The notes beneath the pieces are model-generated. The model saw nothing but the letters and a program-made list of their open reading frames with translations. It searched no databases and had not been told where the DNA came from. Positions 8,538-20,381 of a stretch of DNA of 64,000 nucleotides are shown here, piece after piece (position 1 is the stretch's first letter; every line of letters starts with the position of its first letter). A program made the translations under genes and the position numbers. Source of the DNA: Isoperla grammatica (taxonomy: Eukaryota; Arthropoda; Insecta; Plecoptera; Perlodidae); the NCBI GenBank assembly GCA_945910005.1, contig OX246745.1, positions 15,760,006 to 15,824,005 on the forward strand, in the 5' to 3' direction.

Positions 8538-11500
8538 TTAGCCGAGGAAACATGTTTTAATGTTGGCGTGTAGACGAGCTATCTGAATACAACAAGATAT
8601 GCCATACATTAAGAGCAGTGTGTTATATACCAGTGTAAGCAATGGGATTTCCATCAGGTGGTGTGGCGTACGTAGAACGTCGGCGCTTCGAGTGCTTAAG
8701 GTCTGAGGTTCGAGACCCGTTACACACACTCTTTTTTTCTCAACATATTCACACATTTATATAAATACATCAACGTGAATGGACACGGTTTATTTTTTAA
8801 CCGTCAAACGGCTCGTTGTTTCCACACACGATTTACGATTTCGCGATCAACCAATCAATCAATACGATCTGATGATAAAAACTCCGAAAATTGAAAAAAA
8901 AAATTGAAGGCGTTTTTTTTCTCAATTTTCGGAGTTTTTTATCTTCAGATCGTATTCTTGGATGTTTTTAACTCCAATATGACCATTTGTTCGTAAATCC
9001 ATCTACGTTAGGTGTTAGAATTACAAAAAGCATGAATCGAGATACATACATGCATTCATTGAGAGCAGTACAATGTGTACCAGTCTAAGCGCTCTAACTT
9101 CCATCGAGTGGTGTGGCGTAGGCAGTAGCGACGCCGACTAGTGTTTTCGCGGTCCGGGGTTCGAGACCCGTTACCGGCAAACTTTTTTTCTTCCATATTC
9201 AGAGCAGAATAGTTGAGAAGGGTTTACTAAGGGGGAAATTTTTTTTCAAGCGCTCGTAGCTAAAAAACGGGTGGTCCAAATTTGTTTTTTTATTTTTTTT
9301 ATTTTTTTTGCGTTAATTATCTAGACATCCTGAAAACGAAAATATGCTGGGGGTCATACTAACGGAGATACAGGCGCCCAAAATGTCAAATTTTGTCTCA
9401 GAAGAGCACAATCGGAGAAAAATGAAATTTTTATTTTTTTTTATTTTTTTAAAAATACGAAACATATCAAGAGAGCAATGAATAAGAAGGAACTGACAAC
9501 CAGAAAATTCTATCTTAAACCGTTTACCCGTAAAAAAATAAAAACCTCCAAAAATCTACTATTTTGGTTACCTGAAGTTGGCGTCGCCTCACCACGACCT
9601 GTGCAAACCGACGCTACCGACGCTCATACTACGTCACCAAGGATTCTTACTGACCTTAAGTTCGACGCTACGACTAACTAGGTACCACCGTTCACCCACA
9701 ATCGGTACCGAAAGTGGAACTTGACGAGAAAATCGTTGAAATGTCGGCGACGCCTGACGTCGTTCACAACAAACATAGCAAGACAATGATTTTTTTCAAA
9801 GTAGACAATTTTCAGATCTACCTTTGGAATGAACTTTAAGATCGCTACAATAAACAATATAGCCGTAAAGAATATAATTCTAAAAAACAGAGTGTATTTG
9901 AGCACGTCTTTGACGACGCGTAGCGTCTCTTGTTAAAGGGTTAAGAAAATAATGATAAGAGTTTCTCCATTAAACATTCTTACTCTATACATGAAACATG
10001 TTAATGTTTGCCTTGCATTAACAGTTAGCCGAGGAAACATGTTTTAATGTTGGCGTGTAGACGAGCTATCTGAATACAACAAGATATGTCATACATTGAG
10101 AGCAGTGTGTTATATACCAGTGTAAGCAATGGGATTTCCATCAGGTGGTGTGGCGTACGTAGAACGTCGGCGCTGCGAGTGCTTAAGGTCTGGGGTTCGA
10201 GACCCGTTACACACACTCTTTTTTTCTCACCATATTCACACATTTATATCAATACATCAACGTGAATGGACACGGTTTATTTTTTAACCGTCAAACGGCT
10301 CGTTGTTTCCACAAACGATTTACGGTTTCGCGATCAACCAATCAATCAATACGATCTGATGATAAAAACTCCGAAAATTGAAAAAAAAATAAAGGCATTT
10401 TTTTCTCAATTTTCGGAGTTTTTTTATCTTCAGATCGTATTCTTGGATGTTTTTAAATCCAATATGACCATTTGTTCGTAAATCCATCTTCGCTAGGTGT
10501 TAGAATTACAATAAGCATGAATCGAGATACATACATGCATTCATTGAGAGCAGTACAATATGTACCAGTCTAAGCGCTCCAACTTCCATCGAGTGGTGTG
10601 GCGTAGGCAGTAGCGACACCGACTTGTGTTTTCGCGGTCCGGGGTTCGAAAACCGTTACCGGCAAACTTTTTTTCTTCCATATTCAGATCAGAATAGTTA
10701 AGAAGGGTTTAGTAAAGGGGAAATTTTTTTTTCAAGCGCTCGTAGCTAAAAAACGGGTGGTCCAAATTTGTTTTTTTATTTTTTTTATTTTTTTTGCGTT
10801 AATTATCTAGACATCCTGAAAACGAAAATATGCTGGGGGTCATACTAACAGAGATACAGGCGCCCAAAATTTCAAATTTTGTCTCAGAAGAGCACAATCA
10901 AGGAAAAATGAAATTTTCATTTTTTTTTATTTAAAAAAAAAAAAAACATATCAAGGGAGCGATGAATAACAATGAACTGACAACCAAAAAATTCTATCTT
11001 AAACCGTTTACCCGTAAAAAAATAAAAACCTCAAAAAATCTACTATTTTGGTTACCTGAAGTTGGCGTCGCCTCACCACGACCTGTGCAAACCGACGCTA
11101 CCGACGCTCATACTACGTTACCAAGGATTCTTACTGACCTTAAGTTCGACGCTACGACTAACTAGGTACCACCGTTCACCCACAATCGGTACCGAAAGTG
11201 GAACTTGACGAGAAAATCGTTGAAATGTCGGCGACGCCTGACGTCGTTCACAACAAACATAGCAAGACAATGATTTTTTTCAAAGTAGACAATTTTCAGA
11301 TCTACCTTTGGAATGAACTTTAAGATCGCTACAATAAACAATATATCCGTAAAGAATATAATTCTAAAAAACAGAGTGTATTTGAGCACGTCTTTGACGA
11401 CGCGTAGCGTCTCTTGTTAAAGGGTTAAGAAAATAATGATTAGAGTTTCTCCATTGAACATTGTTACTCTATACATGAAACATGTTAATGTTTGCCTTGC

Positions 11501-14479
11501 ATTAACAGTTAGCCGAGGAAACATGTTTTAATGTTGGCGTGTAGACGAGCTATCTGAATACAACAAGATATGCCATACATTGAGAGCAGTGTGTTATTAT
11601 ATACCAGTGTAAGCAATGGGATTTCCATCAGGTGGTGTGGCGTACGTAGAACGTCGGCGCTTCGAGTGCTTAAGGTCTGGGGTTCGAGACCCGTTACACA
11701 CACACTTTTTTTCTCACCATATTCACACATTTATATCAATACATCAACGTGAATGGACACGGTTTATTTTTTAACCGTCAAACGGCTCGTTGTTTCCACA
11801 AACGATTTACGGTTTCGCGATCAACCAATCAATCAATACGATCTGATGATAAAAACTCCGAAAATTGAAAAAAATAAAGGCGTTTTTTTCTCAATTTTCG
11901 GAGTTTTTTTATTTTCAGATCGTATTCTTGGATGTTTTTAAATCCAATATGACCATTTGTTCGTATATCCATCTTCGTTAGGTGTTAGAATTACAATAAG
12001 CATGAATCGAGATACATACATGCATTCATTGAGAGCAGTACAATATGTACCAGTCTCAAGCGCTACAACTTCCATCGAGTGGTGTGGCGTAGGCAGTAGC
12101 GACGCCGACTAGTGTTTTCGCGGTCCGGGGTTCGAGACCCGTTACCGGCAAACTTTTTTTCTTCCATATTCAGATCAGAATAGTTGAGAAGGGTTTACTA
12201 AGGGGAAATTTTTTTTTCAAGCGCTCGTAGCTAAAAAACGGGTGGTCCAAATTTGTTTTTTTATTTTTTTTATTTTTTTTGCGTTATTTATCTAGACATC
12301 CTGAAAACGAAATAATATTGGGGGTCATACTAACAGAGATACAGGCGCCCAAAATTTCAAATTTTGTCTCAGAAGAGCACAATCGGAGAAAAATGAAATT
12401 TTTATTTTTTTTTATTTTTTTAAAAATACGAAACATATCAAGAGAGCGATGAATAAGAAGTAACTGACAACCAAAAAATTCTATCTTAAACCGTTTACCC
12501 GTAAAAAAATAAAAACCTCAAAAAATCTACTATTTTGGTTACCTGAAGTTGGCGTCGCCTCACCACGACCTGTGCAAACCGATGCTACCGACGCTCATAC
12601 TACGTCACCAAGGATTCTTACTGACCTTAAGTTCGACGCTACGACTAACTAGGTACCACCGTTCACCCACAATCGGTACCGAAAGTGGAACTTGACGAGA
12701 AAATCGTTGAAATGTCGGCGACGCCTGACGTCGTTCACAACAAACATAGCAAGACAATGATTTTTTTCAAAGTAGACAATTTTTAGATCTACCTTTGGAA
12801 TGAACTTTAAGATCGCTACAATAAACAATATAGCCGTAAAGAATATAATTCTAAAAAACAGAGTGTATTTGAGCACGTCTTTGACGACGCGTAGCGTCTC
12901 TTGTTAAAGGGTTAAGAAAATAATGATTAGAGTTTCTCCATTGAACATTCTTACTCTATACATGAAACATGTTAATGTTTGCCTTGCATTAACAGTTAAC
13001 CGAGGAAACATGTTTTAATGTTGGCGTGTAGACGAGCTATCTGAATACAACAAGATATGCCATACATTGAGAGCAGTGTGTTATATACCAGTGTAAGCAA
13101 TGGGATTTCCATCAGGTGGTGTGGCGTACGTAGAACGTCGGCGCTTCGAATGCTTAAGGTCTGGGGTTCGAGACCCGTTACACACACTCTTTTTTTCTCA
13201 CCATATTCACACATTTATATCAATACATCAACGTGAATGGACACGGTTTATTTTTTAACCGTCAAACGGCTCGTTGTTTCCACAAACGATTTACGGTTTC
13301 GCGATCAACCAATCAATCAATACGATCTGATGATAAAAACTCCGAAAATTGAAAAAAAATAAAGGCGTTTTTTTCTCAATTTTCGGAGTTTTTTTATCTT
13401 CAGATCGTATTCTTGGATGTTTTTAAATCCAATATGACCATTTGTTCGTAAATCCATCTTCGTTAGGTGTTAGAATTACAATAAGCATGAATCGAGATAC
13501 ATACATGCATTCATTGAGAGCAGTACAATATGTACCAGTCTAAGCGCTCCAACTTCCATCGAGTGGTGTGGCGTAGGCAGTAGCGACGCCGACTAGTGTT
13601 TTCGCGGTCCGGGGTTCGAGACCCGTTAACGGCAAACTTTTTTTCTTCCATATTCAGATCAGAATAGTTGAGAAGGGTTTACTAAGGGGAAATTTTTTTT
13701 TCAAGCGCTCGTAGCAAAAAAACGGGTAGTCCAAATTTGATTTTTTATTTTTTTTATTTTTTTTGCGTTAATTATCTAGACATCCTGTAAACGAAAATAT
13801 GCTGGGGTTCATACTAACGGAGATACAGGCGCCCAAAATTTCAAATTTTGTCTCAGACGAGCACAATCGGAGAAAAATGAAATTTTTATTTTTTTTTATT
13901 TTTTTAAAAATACGAAACATATCAAGAGAGCAATGAATAAGAAGGAACTGACAACCAAAACATTCTATCTTAAACCGTTTACCCGTAAAAAAATAAAAAC
14001 CTCAAAAAATCTACTATTTTGGTTACCTGAAGTTGGCGTCGCCTCACCACGACCTGTGCAAACCGACGCTACCGACGCTCATACTACGTCACCAAGGATT
14101 CTTACTGACCTTAAGTTCGACGCTACGACTAACTAGGTACCACCGTTCACCCACAATCGGTACCGAAAGTGGAACTTGACGAGAAAATCGTTGAAATGTC
14201 GGCGACGCCTGACGTCGTTCACAACAAACATAGCAAGACAATGATTTTTTTCAAAGTAGACAATTTTCAGATCTACCTTTGGAATGAACTTTAAGATCGC
14301 TACAATAAACAATATAGCCGTAAAGAATATAATTCTAAAAAACAGAGTGTATTTAAGCACGTCTTTGACGACGCGTAGCGTCTCTTGTTAAAGGGTTAAG
14401 AAAATAATGATTAGAGTTTCTCCATTGAACATTCTTACTCTATACATAAAACATGTTAATGTTTGCCTTGCATTAACAG
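8538..14479. repeat. Left, more diverged satellite block (monomers 1-4)
   Basis: The first four monomers (8538, 10025, 11509, 12996) carry many private differences and keep the complete large hairpin. Monomer 3 has C-type markers (an extra TTA in the module 1 lead, and CAGTCTCAAGCGCTACAAC in module 2). Monomer 4 resembles A-type downstream but lacks its 37-bp deletion. Greater divergence at an array edge is expected where unequal exchange no longer homogenises copies. Confidence 0.8.
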
Positions 14480-15963
14480 TTAGCCGAGGAAACATGTTTT
14501 AATGTTGGCGTGTAGACGAGCTATCTGAATACAACAAGATATGCCATACATTGAGAGCAGTGTGTTATATACCAGTGTAAGCAATGGGAGTTCCATCAGG
14601 TGGTGTGGCGTACGTAGAACGTCGGCGCTTCGAGTGCTTAAGGTCTGGGGTTCGAGACCCGTTACACACCCTCTTTTTTTCTCACCATATTCACACATTT
14701 ATATCAATACATCAACGTGAATGGACACGGTTTATTTTTTAACCGTCAAACGGCTCGTTGTTTCCACAAACGATTTACGGTTTCGCGATCAACCAATCAA
14801 TCAATACGATCTGATGATAAAAACTCCGAAAATTGAAAAAAAATAAAGGCGTTTTTTTCTCAATTTTCGGAGTGTTTTTATCTTCAGATCGTATTCTTGG
14901 ATGTTTTTAAATCCAATATGACCATTTGTTCGTAAATCCATCTTCGTTAGGTGTTAGAATTACAATAAGCATGAATCGAGATACATACATGCATTCATTG
15001 AGAGCAGTACAATATGTACCAGTCTAAGCGCTCCAACTTCCATCGAGTGGTGTGGCTTAGGCAGTAGCGACGCCGACTAGTGTTTTCGCGGTCCGGGGTT
15101 CGAGACCCGTTACCGGCAAACTTTTTTTCTTCCATATTCAGATCAGAATAGTTGAGAAGGGTTTACTAAGGGGAAATTTTTTTTTCAAGCGCTCGTAGCA
15201 AAAAAACGGGTAGTCCAAATTTGATTTTTGATTTTTTTGATTTTTTTTGCGTTAATTATCTAGACATCCTGTAAACGAAAATATGCTGGGGGTCATACTA
15301 ACGGAGATATAGGCGCCCAAAATTTCAAATTTTGTCTCAGACGAGCTCAATCGGAGAAAAATGAAATTTTTATTTTTTTTTATTTTTTTTAAAATACGAA
15401 ACATATCAAGAGAGCAATGAATAAGAAGGAACTGACAACCAAAAAATTCTATCTTAAACCGTTTACCCGTAAAAAAATAAAAACCTCAAAAAATCTACTA
15501 TTTTGGTTACCTGAAGTTGGCGTCGCCTCACCACGACCTGTGCAAACCGACGCTACCGACGCTCATACTACGTCACCAAGGATTCTTACTGACCTTAAGT
15601 TCGACGCTACGAGTAACTAGGTACCACCGTTCACCCACAATCGGTACCGAAAGTGGAACTTGACGAGAAAATCGTTGAAATGTCGGCGACGCCTGACGTC
15701 GTTCACAACAAACATAGCAAGACAATGATTTTTTTCAAAGTAGACAATTTTCAGATCTACCTTTGGAATGAACTTTAAGATCGCTACAATAAACAATATA
15801 GCCGTAAAGAATATAATTCTAAAAAACAGAGTGTATTTGAGCACGTCTTTGACTACGCGTAGCGTCTCTTGTTAAAGGGTTAAGAAAATAATGATAAGAG
15901 TTTCTCCATTGAACATTCTTACTCTATACATGAAACATGTTAATGTTTGCCTTGCATTAACAG
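14480..15963. repeat. Satellite monomer 5, B-type with C-type end
   Basis: The first part carries B markers (GTGGCTTAGGCAG in module 2, and GAGCTCAATCGG). The end carries C-end markers (TTGACTACGCGTAG, and TGAACATTCTTACTC instead of TGAACATTGTTACTC). An A-type monomer follows directly, so a C monomer is missing at this junction, as also at 26247-27730. Confidence 0.7.
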
Positions 15964-17529
15964 TTAGCCGAGGAAACATGTTTTAATGTTGGCGTGTAGA
16001 CGAGCTATCTGAATACAACAAGATATGCCATACATTGAGAGCAGTGTGTTATATACCAGTGTAAGCAATGGGATTTTCATCAGGTGGTGTGGCGTACGTA
16101 GAACGTCGGCGCTTCGAGTGCTTAAGGTCTGGGGTTCGAGACCCGTTACACACACTCTTTTTTTCTCACCATATTCACACATTTATATCAATACATCAAC
16201 GTGAATGGACACGGTTTATTTTTTAACCGTCAAACGGCTCGTTGTTTCCACAAACGATTTACGGTTTCGCGATCAACCAATCAATCAATACGATCTGATG
16301 ATAAAAACTCCGAAAATTGAAAAAAAATAAAGGCGTCGTATTCTTGGATGTTTTTAAATCCAATATGACCATTTGTTCGTAAATCCATCTTCGTTAGGTG
16401 TTAGAATTACAATAAGCATGAATCGAGATACATACATGCATTCATTGAGAGCAGTACAATATGTACCAGTCTAAGCGCTCCAACTTCCATCGAGTGGTGT
16501 GGCGTAGGCAGTAGCGACGCCGACTAGTGTTTTCGCGGTCCGGGGTTCGAGACCCGTTACCGGCAAACTTTTTTTCTTCCATATTCAGATCAGAATAGTT
16601 GAGAAGGGTTTACTAAGGGGAAATTTTTTTTTCAAGCGCTCGTAGCAAAAAAACGGGTAGTCCAAATTTGATTTTTTATTTTTTTTATTTTTTTTGCGTT
16701 AATTATCTAGACATCCTGTAAACGAAAATATGCTGGGGGTCATACTAACGGAGATACAGGCGCCCAAAATTTCAAATTTTGTCTCAGACGAGCACAATCG
16801 GAGAAAAATGAAATTTTTATTTTTTTTTATTTTTTTAAAAATACGAAACATATCAAGAGAGCAATGAATAAGAAGGAACTGACAACCAAAACATTCTATC
16901 TTAAACCGTTTACCCGTAAAAAAATAAAAACCTCAAAAAATCTACTATTTTGGTTACCTGAAGTTGGCGTCGCCTCACCACGACCTGTGCAAACCGACGC
17001 TACCGACGCTCATACTACGTCACCAAGGATTCTTACTGACCTTAAGTTCGACGCTACGACTAACTAGGTACCACCGTTCACCCACAATCGGTACCGAAAG
17101 TGGAACTTGACGAGAAAATCGTTGAAATGTCGGCGACGCCTGACGTCGTTCACAACAAACATAGCAAGACAATGATTTTTTTCAAAGTAGACAATTTTCA
17201 GATCTACCTTTGGAATGAACTTTAAGATCGCTACAATAAACAATATAGCCGTAAAGAATATAATTCTAAAAAACAGAGTGTATTTAAGCACGTCTTTGAC
17301 GACGCGTAGCGTCTCTTGTTAAAGGGTTAAGAAAATAATGATTAGAGTTTCTCCATTGAACATTCTTACTCTATACATAAAACATGTTAATGTTTGCCTT
17401 GCATTAACAGTTAGCCGAGGAAACATGTTTTAATGTTGGCGTGTAGACGAGCTATCTGAATACAACAAGATATGCCATACATTGAGAGCAGTGTGTTATA
17501 TACCAGTGTAAGCAATGGGAGTTCCATCA

Positions 17530-17611
17530 GGTGGTGTGGCGTACGTAGAACGTCGGCGCTTCGAGTGCTTAAGGTCTGGGGTTCGAGACCCGTTACACAC
17601 CCTCTTTTTTT
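17530..17611 (+). promoter_or_regulatory. tRNA-like module 1 with Pol III A/B boxes (representative)
   Basis: Shown in the B monomer at 17411; the same module recurs in every monomer about 120 bp after its start. A-box-like TGGCGTACGTAG starts at 17537, and B box GGTTCGAGACC is at 17580-17590, 43 bp later as in tRNA genes. A T7 run (17605-17611) would stop RNA polymerase III. GCGT/ACGT can form a D-like stem, and a 7-base loop CTTCGAG sits where an anticodon loop would be (TCG). No acceptor stem forms, so it is a tRNA-derived or SINE-like unit and not a normal tRNA. Whether it is transcribed is unknown. Confidence 0.55.
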
Positions 17612-17733
17612 CTCACCATATTCACACATTTATATCAATACATCAACGTGAATGGACACGGTTTATTTTTTAACCGTCAAACGGCTCGTTGTTTCCACAA
17701 ACGATTTACGGTTTCGCGATCAACCAATCAATC

Positions 17734-17826
17734 AATACGATCTGATGATAAAAACTCCGAAAATTGAAAAAAAATAAAGGCGTTTTTTTCTCAATTTTCG
17801 GAGTGTTTTTATCTTCAGATCGTATT
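17734..17826. repeat. Large hairpin of the satellite monomer (representative)
   Basis: AATACGATCTGATGATAAAA and ACTCCGAAAATTGAAAAAA are answered by an inverted copy ending AGATCGTATT, giving arms of about 37 bp with few mismatches around an AT-rich loop that contains AAAGGCG. It is present in B, C and the left monomers. In A monomers the right arm is deleted (AAAGGCG joins directly to TCGTATTCTTGG), which accounts for the 37-bp length difference. Confidence 0.8.
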
Positions 17827-17976
17827 CTTGGATGTTTTTAAATCCAATATGACCATTTGTTCGTAAATCCATCTTCGTTAGGTGTTAGAATTACAATAAG
17901 CATGAATCGAGATACATACATGCATTCATTGAGAGCAGTACAATATGTACCAGTCTAAGCGCTCCAACTTCCATCG

Positions 17977-18059
17977 AGTGGTGTGGCTTAGGCAGTAGCG
18001 ACGCCGACTAGTGTTTTCGCGGTCCGGGGTTCGAGACCCGTTACCGGCAAACTTTTTTT
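17977..18059 (+). promoter_or_regulatory. tRNA-like module 2 with Pol III A/B boxes (representative)
   Basis: This is a paralogue of module 1, about 450 bp further on in the same monomer. Both share the lead ATTGAGAGCAGT, ACCAGT and TTCCATC. The A box here is TGGCTTAGGCAG (17984; TGGCGTAGGCAG in A and C monomers), the B box GGTTCGAGACC is at 18028-18038, and a T7 run is at 18053-18059. In A and C monomers GCGT/ACGC makes a perfect 4-bp D-like stem, which the B-type change breaks. The T arm has only about four pairs and the acceptor is weak (GGTG/TACC). Confidence 0.55.
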
Positions 18060-20381
18060 CTTCCATATTCAGATCAGAATAGTTGAGAAGGGTTTACTAA
18101 GGGGAAATTTTTTTTTCAAGCGCTCGTAGCAAAAAAACGGGTAGTCCAAATTTGATTTTTGATTTTTTTTATTTTTTTTGCGTTAATTATCTAGACATCC
18201 TGTAAACGAAAATATGCTGGGGGTCATACTAACGGAGATACAGGCGCCCAAAATTTCAAATTTTGTCTCAGACGAGCTCAATCGGAGAAAAATGAAATTT
18301 TTATTTTTTTTTATTTTTTTTAAAATACGAAACATATCAAGAGAGCAATGAATAAGAAGGAACTGACAACCAAAAAATTCTATCTTAAACCGTTTACCCG
18401 TAAAAAAATAAAAACCTCAAAAAATCTACTATTTTGGTTACCTGAAGTTGGCGTCGCCTCACCACGACCTGTGCAAACCGACGCTACCGACGCTCATACT
18501 ACGTCACCAAGGATTCTTACTGACCTTAAGTTCGACGCTACGAGTAACTAGGTACCACCGTTCACCCACAATCGGTACCGAAAGTGGAACTTGACGAGAA
18601 AATCGTTGAAATGTCGGCGACGCCTGACGTCGTTCACAACAAACATAGCAAGACAATGATTTTTTTCAAAGTAGACAATTTTCAGATCTACCTTTGGAAT
18701 GAACTTTAAGATCGCTACAATAAACAATATAGCCGTAAAGAATATAATTCTAAAAAACAGAGTGTATTTGAGCACGTCTTTGACGACGCGTAGCGTCTCT
18801 TGTTAAAGGGTTAAGAAAATAATGATTAGAGTTTCTCCATTGAACATTGTTACTCTATACATGAAACATGTTAATGTTTGCCTTGCATTAACAGTTAGCC
18901 GAGGAAACATGTTTTAATGTTGGCGTGTAGACGAGCTATCTGAATACAACAAGATATGCCATACATTGAGAGCAGTGTGTTATTATATACCAGTGTAAGC
19001 AATGGGATTTCCATCAGGTGGTGTGGCGTACGTAGAACGTCGGCGCTTCGAGTGCTTAAGGTCTGGGGTTCGAGACCCGTTACACCCACACTTTTTTTCT
19101 CACCATATTCACACATTTATATCAATACATCAACGTGAATGGACACGGTTTATTTTTTAACCGTCAAACGGCTCGTTGTTTCCACAAACGATTTACGGTT
19201 TCGCGATCAACCAATCAATCAATACGATCTGATGATAAAAACTCCGAAAATTGAAAAAAATAAAGGCGTTTTTTTCTCAATTTTCGGAGTTTTTTTATCT
19301 TCAGATCGTATTCTTGGATGTTTTTAAATCCAATATGACCATTTGTTCGTAAATCCATCTTCGTTAGGTGTTAGAATTACAATAAGCATGAATCGAGATA
19401 CATACATGCATTCATTGAGAGCAGTACAATATGTACCAGTCTCAAGCGCTACAACTTCCATCGAGTGGTGTGGCGTAGGCAGTAGCGACGCCGACTAGTG
19501 TTTTCGCGGTCCGGGGTTCGAGACCCGTTACCGGCAAACTTTTTTTCTTCCATATTCAGATCAGAATAGTTGAGAAGGGTTTACTAAGGGGAAATTTTTT
19601 TTTCAAGCGCTCGTAGCAAAAAAACGGGTAGTCCAAATTTGATTTTTTATTTTTTTTATTTTTTTTGCGTTAATTATCTAGACATCCTGTAAACGAAAAT
19701 ATGCTGGGGGTCATACTAACGGAGATACAGGCGCCCAAAATTTCAAATTTTGTCTCAGACGAGCACAATCGGAGAAAAATGAAATTTTTATTTTTTTTTA
19801 TTTTTTTAAAAATACGAAACATATCAAGAGAGCAATGAATAAGAAGGAACTGACAACCAAAAAATTCTATCTTAAACCGTTTACCCGTAAAAAAATAAAA
19901 ACCTCAAAAAATCTACTATTTTGGTTACCTGAAGTTGGCGTCGCCTCACCACGACCTGTGCAAACCGACGCTACCGACGCTCATACTACGTCACCAAGGA
20001 TTCTTACTGACCTTAAGTTCGACGCTACGACTAACTAGGTACCACCGTTCACCCACAATCGGTACCGAAAGTGGAACTTGACGAGAAAATCGTTGAAATG
20101 TCGGCGACGCCTGACGTCGTTCACAACAAACATAGCAAGACAATGATTTTTTTCAAAGTAGACAATTTTCAGATCTACCTTTGGAATGAACTTTAAGATC
20201 GCTACAATAAACAATATAGCCGTAAAGAATATAATTCTAAAAAACAGAGTGTATTTGAGCACGTCTTTGACTACGCGTAGCGTCTCTTGTTAAAGGGTTA
20301 AGAAAATAATGATAAGAGTTTCTCCATTGAACATTCTTACTCTATACATGAAACATGTTAATGTTTGCCTTGCATTAACAG

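Larger units (their letters stand above)
15964..20381. repeat. Higher-order repeat copy 1 (A-B-C, 4418 bp)
   Basis: A is 15964-17410 (1447 bp, lacking the right arm of the large hairpin), B is 17411-18894 (1484 bp), and C is 18895-20381 (1487 bp, with the extra TTA in module 1). Confidence 0.9.

Noticed and set aside
17734..17826. Hammerhead-like CTGATGA followed by GAAA in the satellite hairpin
   Set aside because: The ten bases between (TAAAAACTCC) cannot form stem II, the cleavage-site strand is not in place, and the second arm has CTGAAGA. It is most likely coincidence within a long perfect hairpin. A covariance-model scan would decide.
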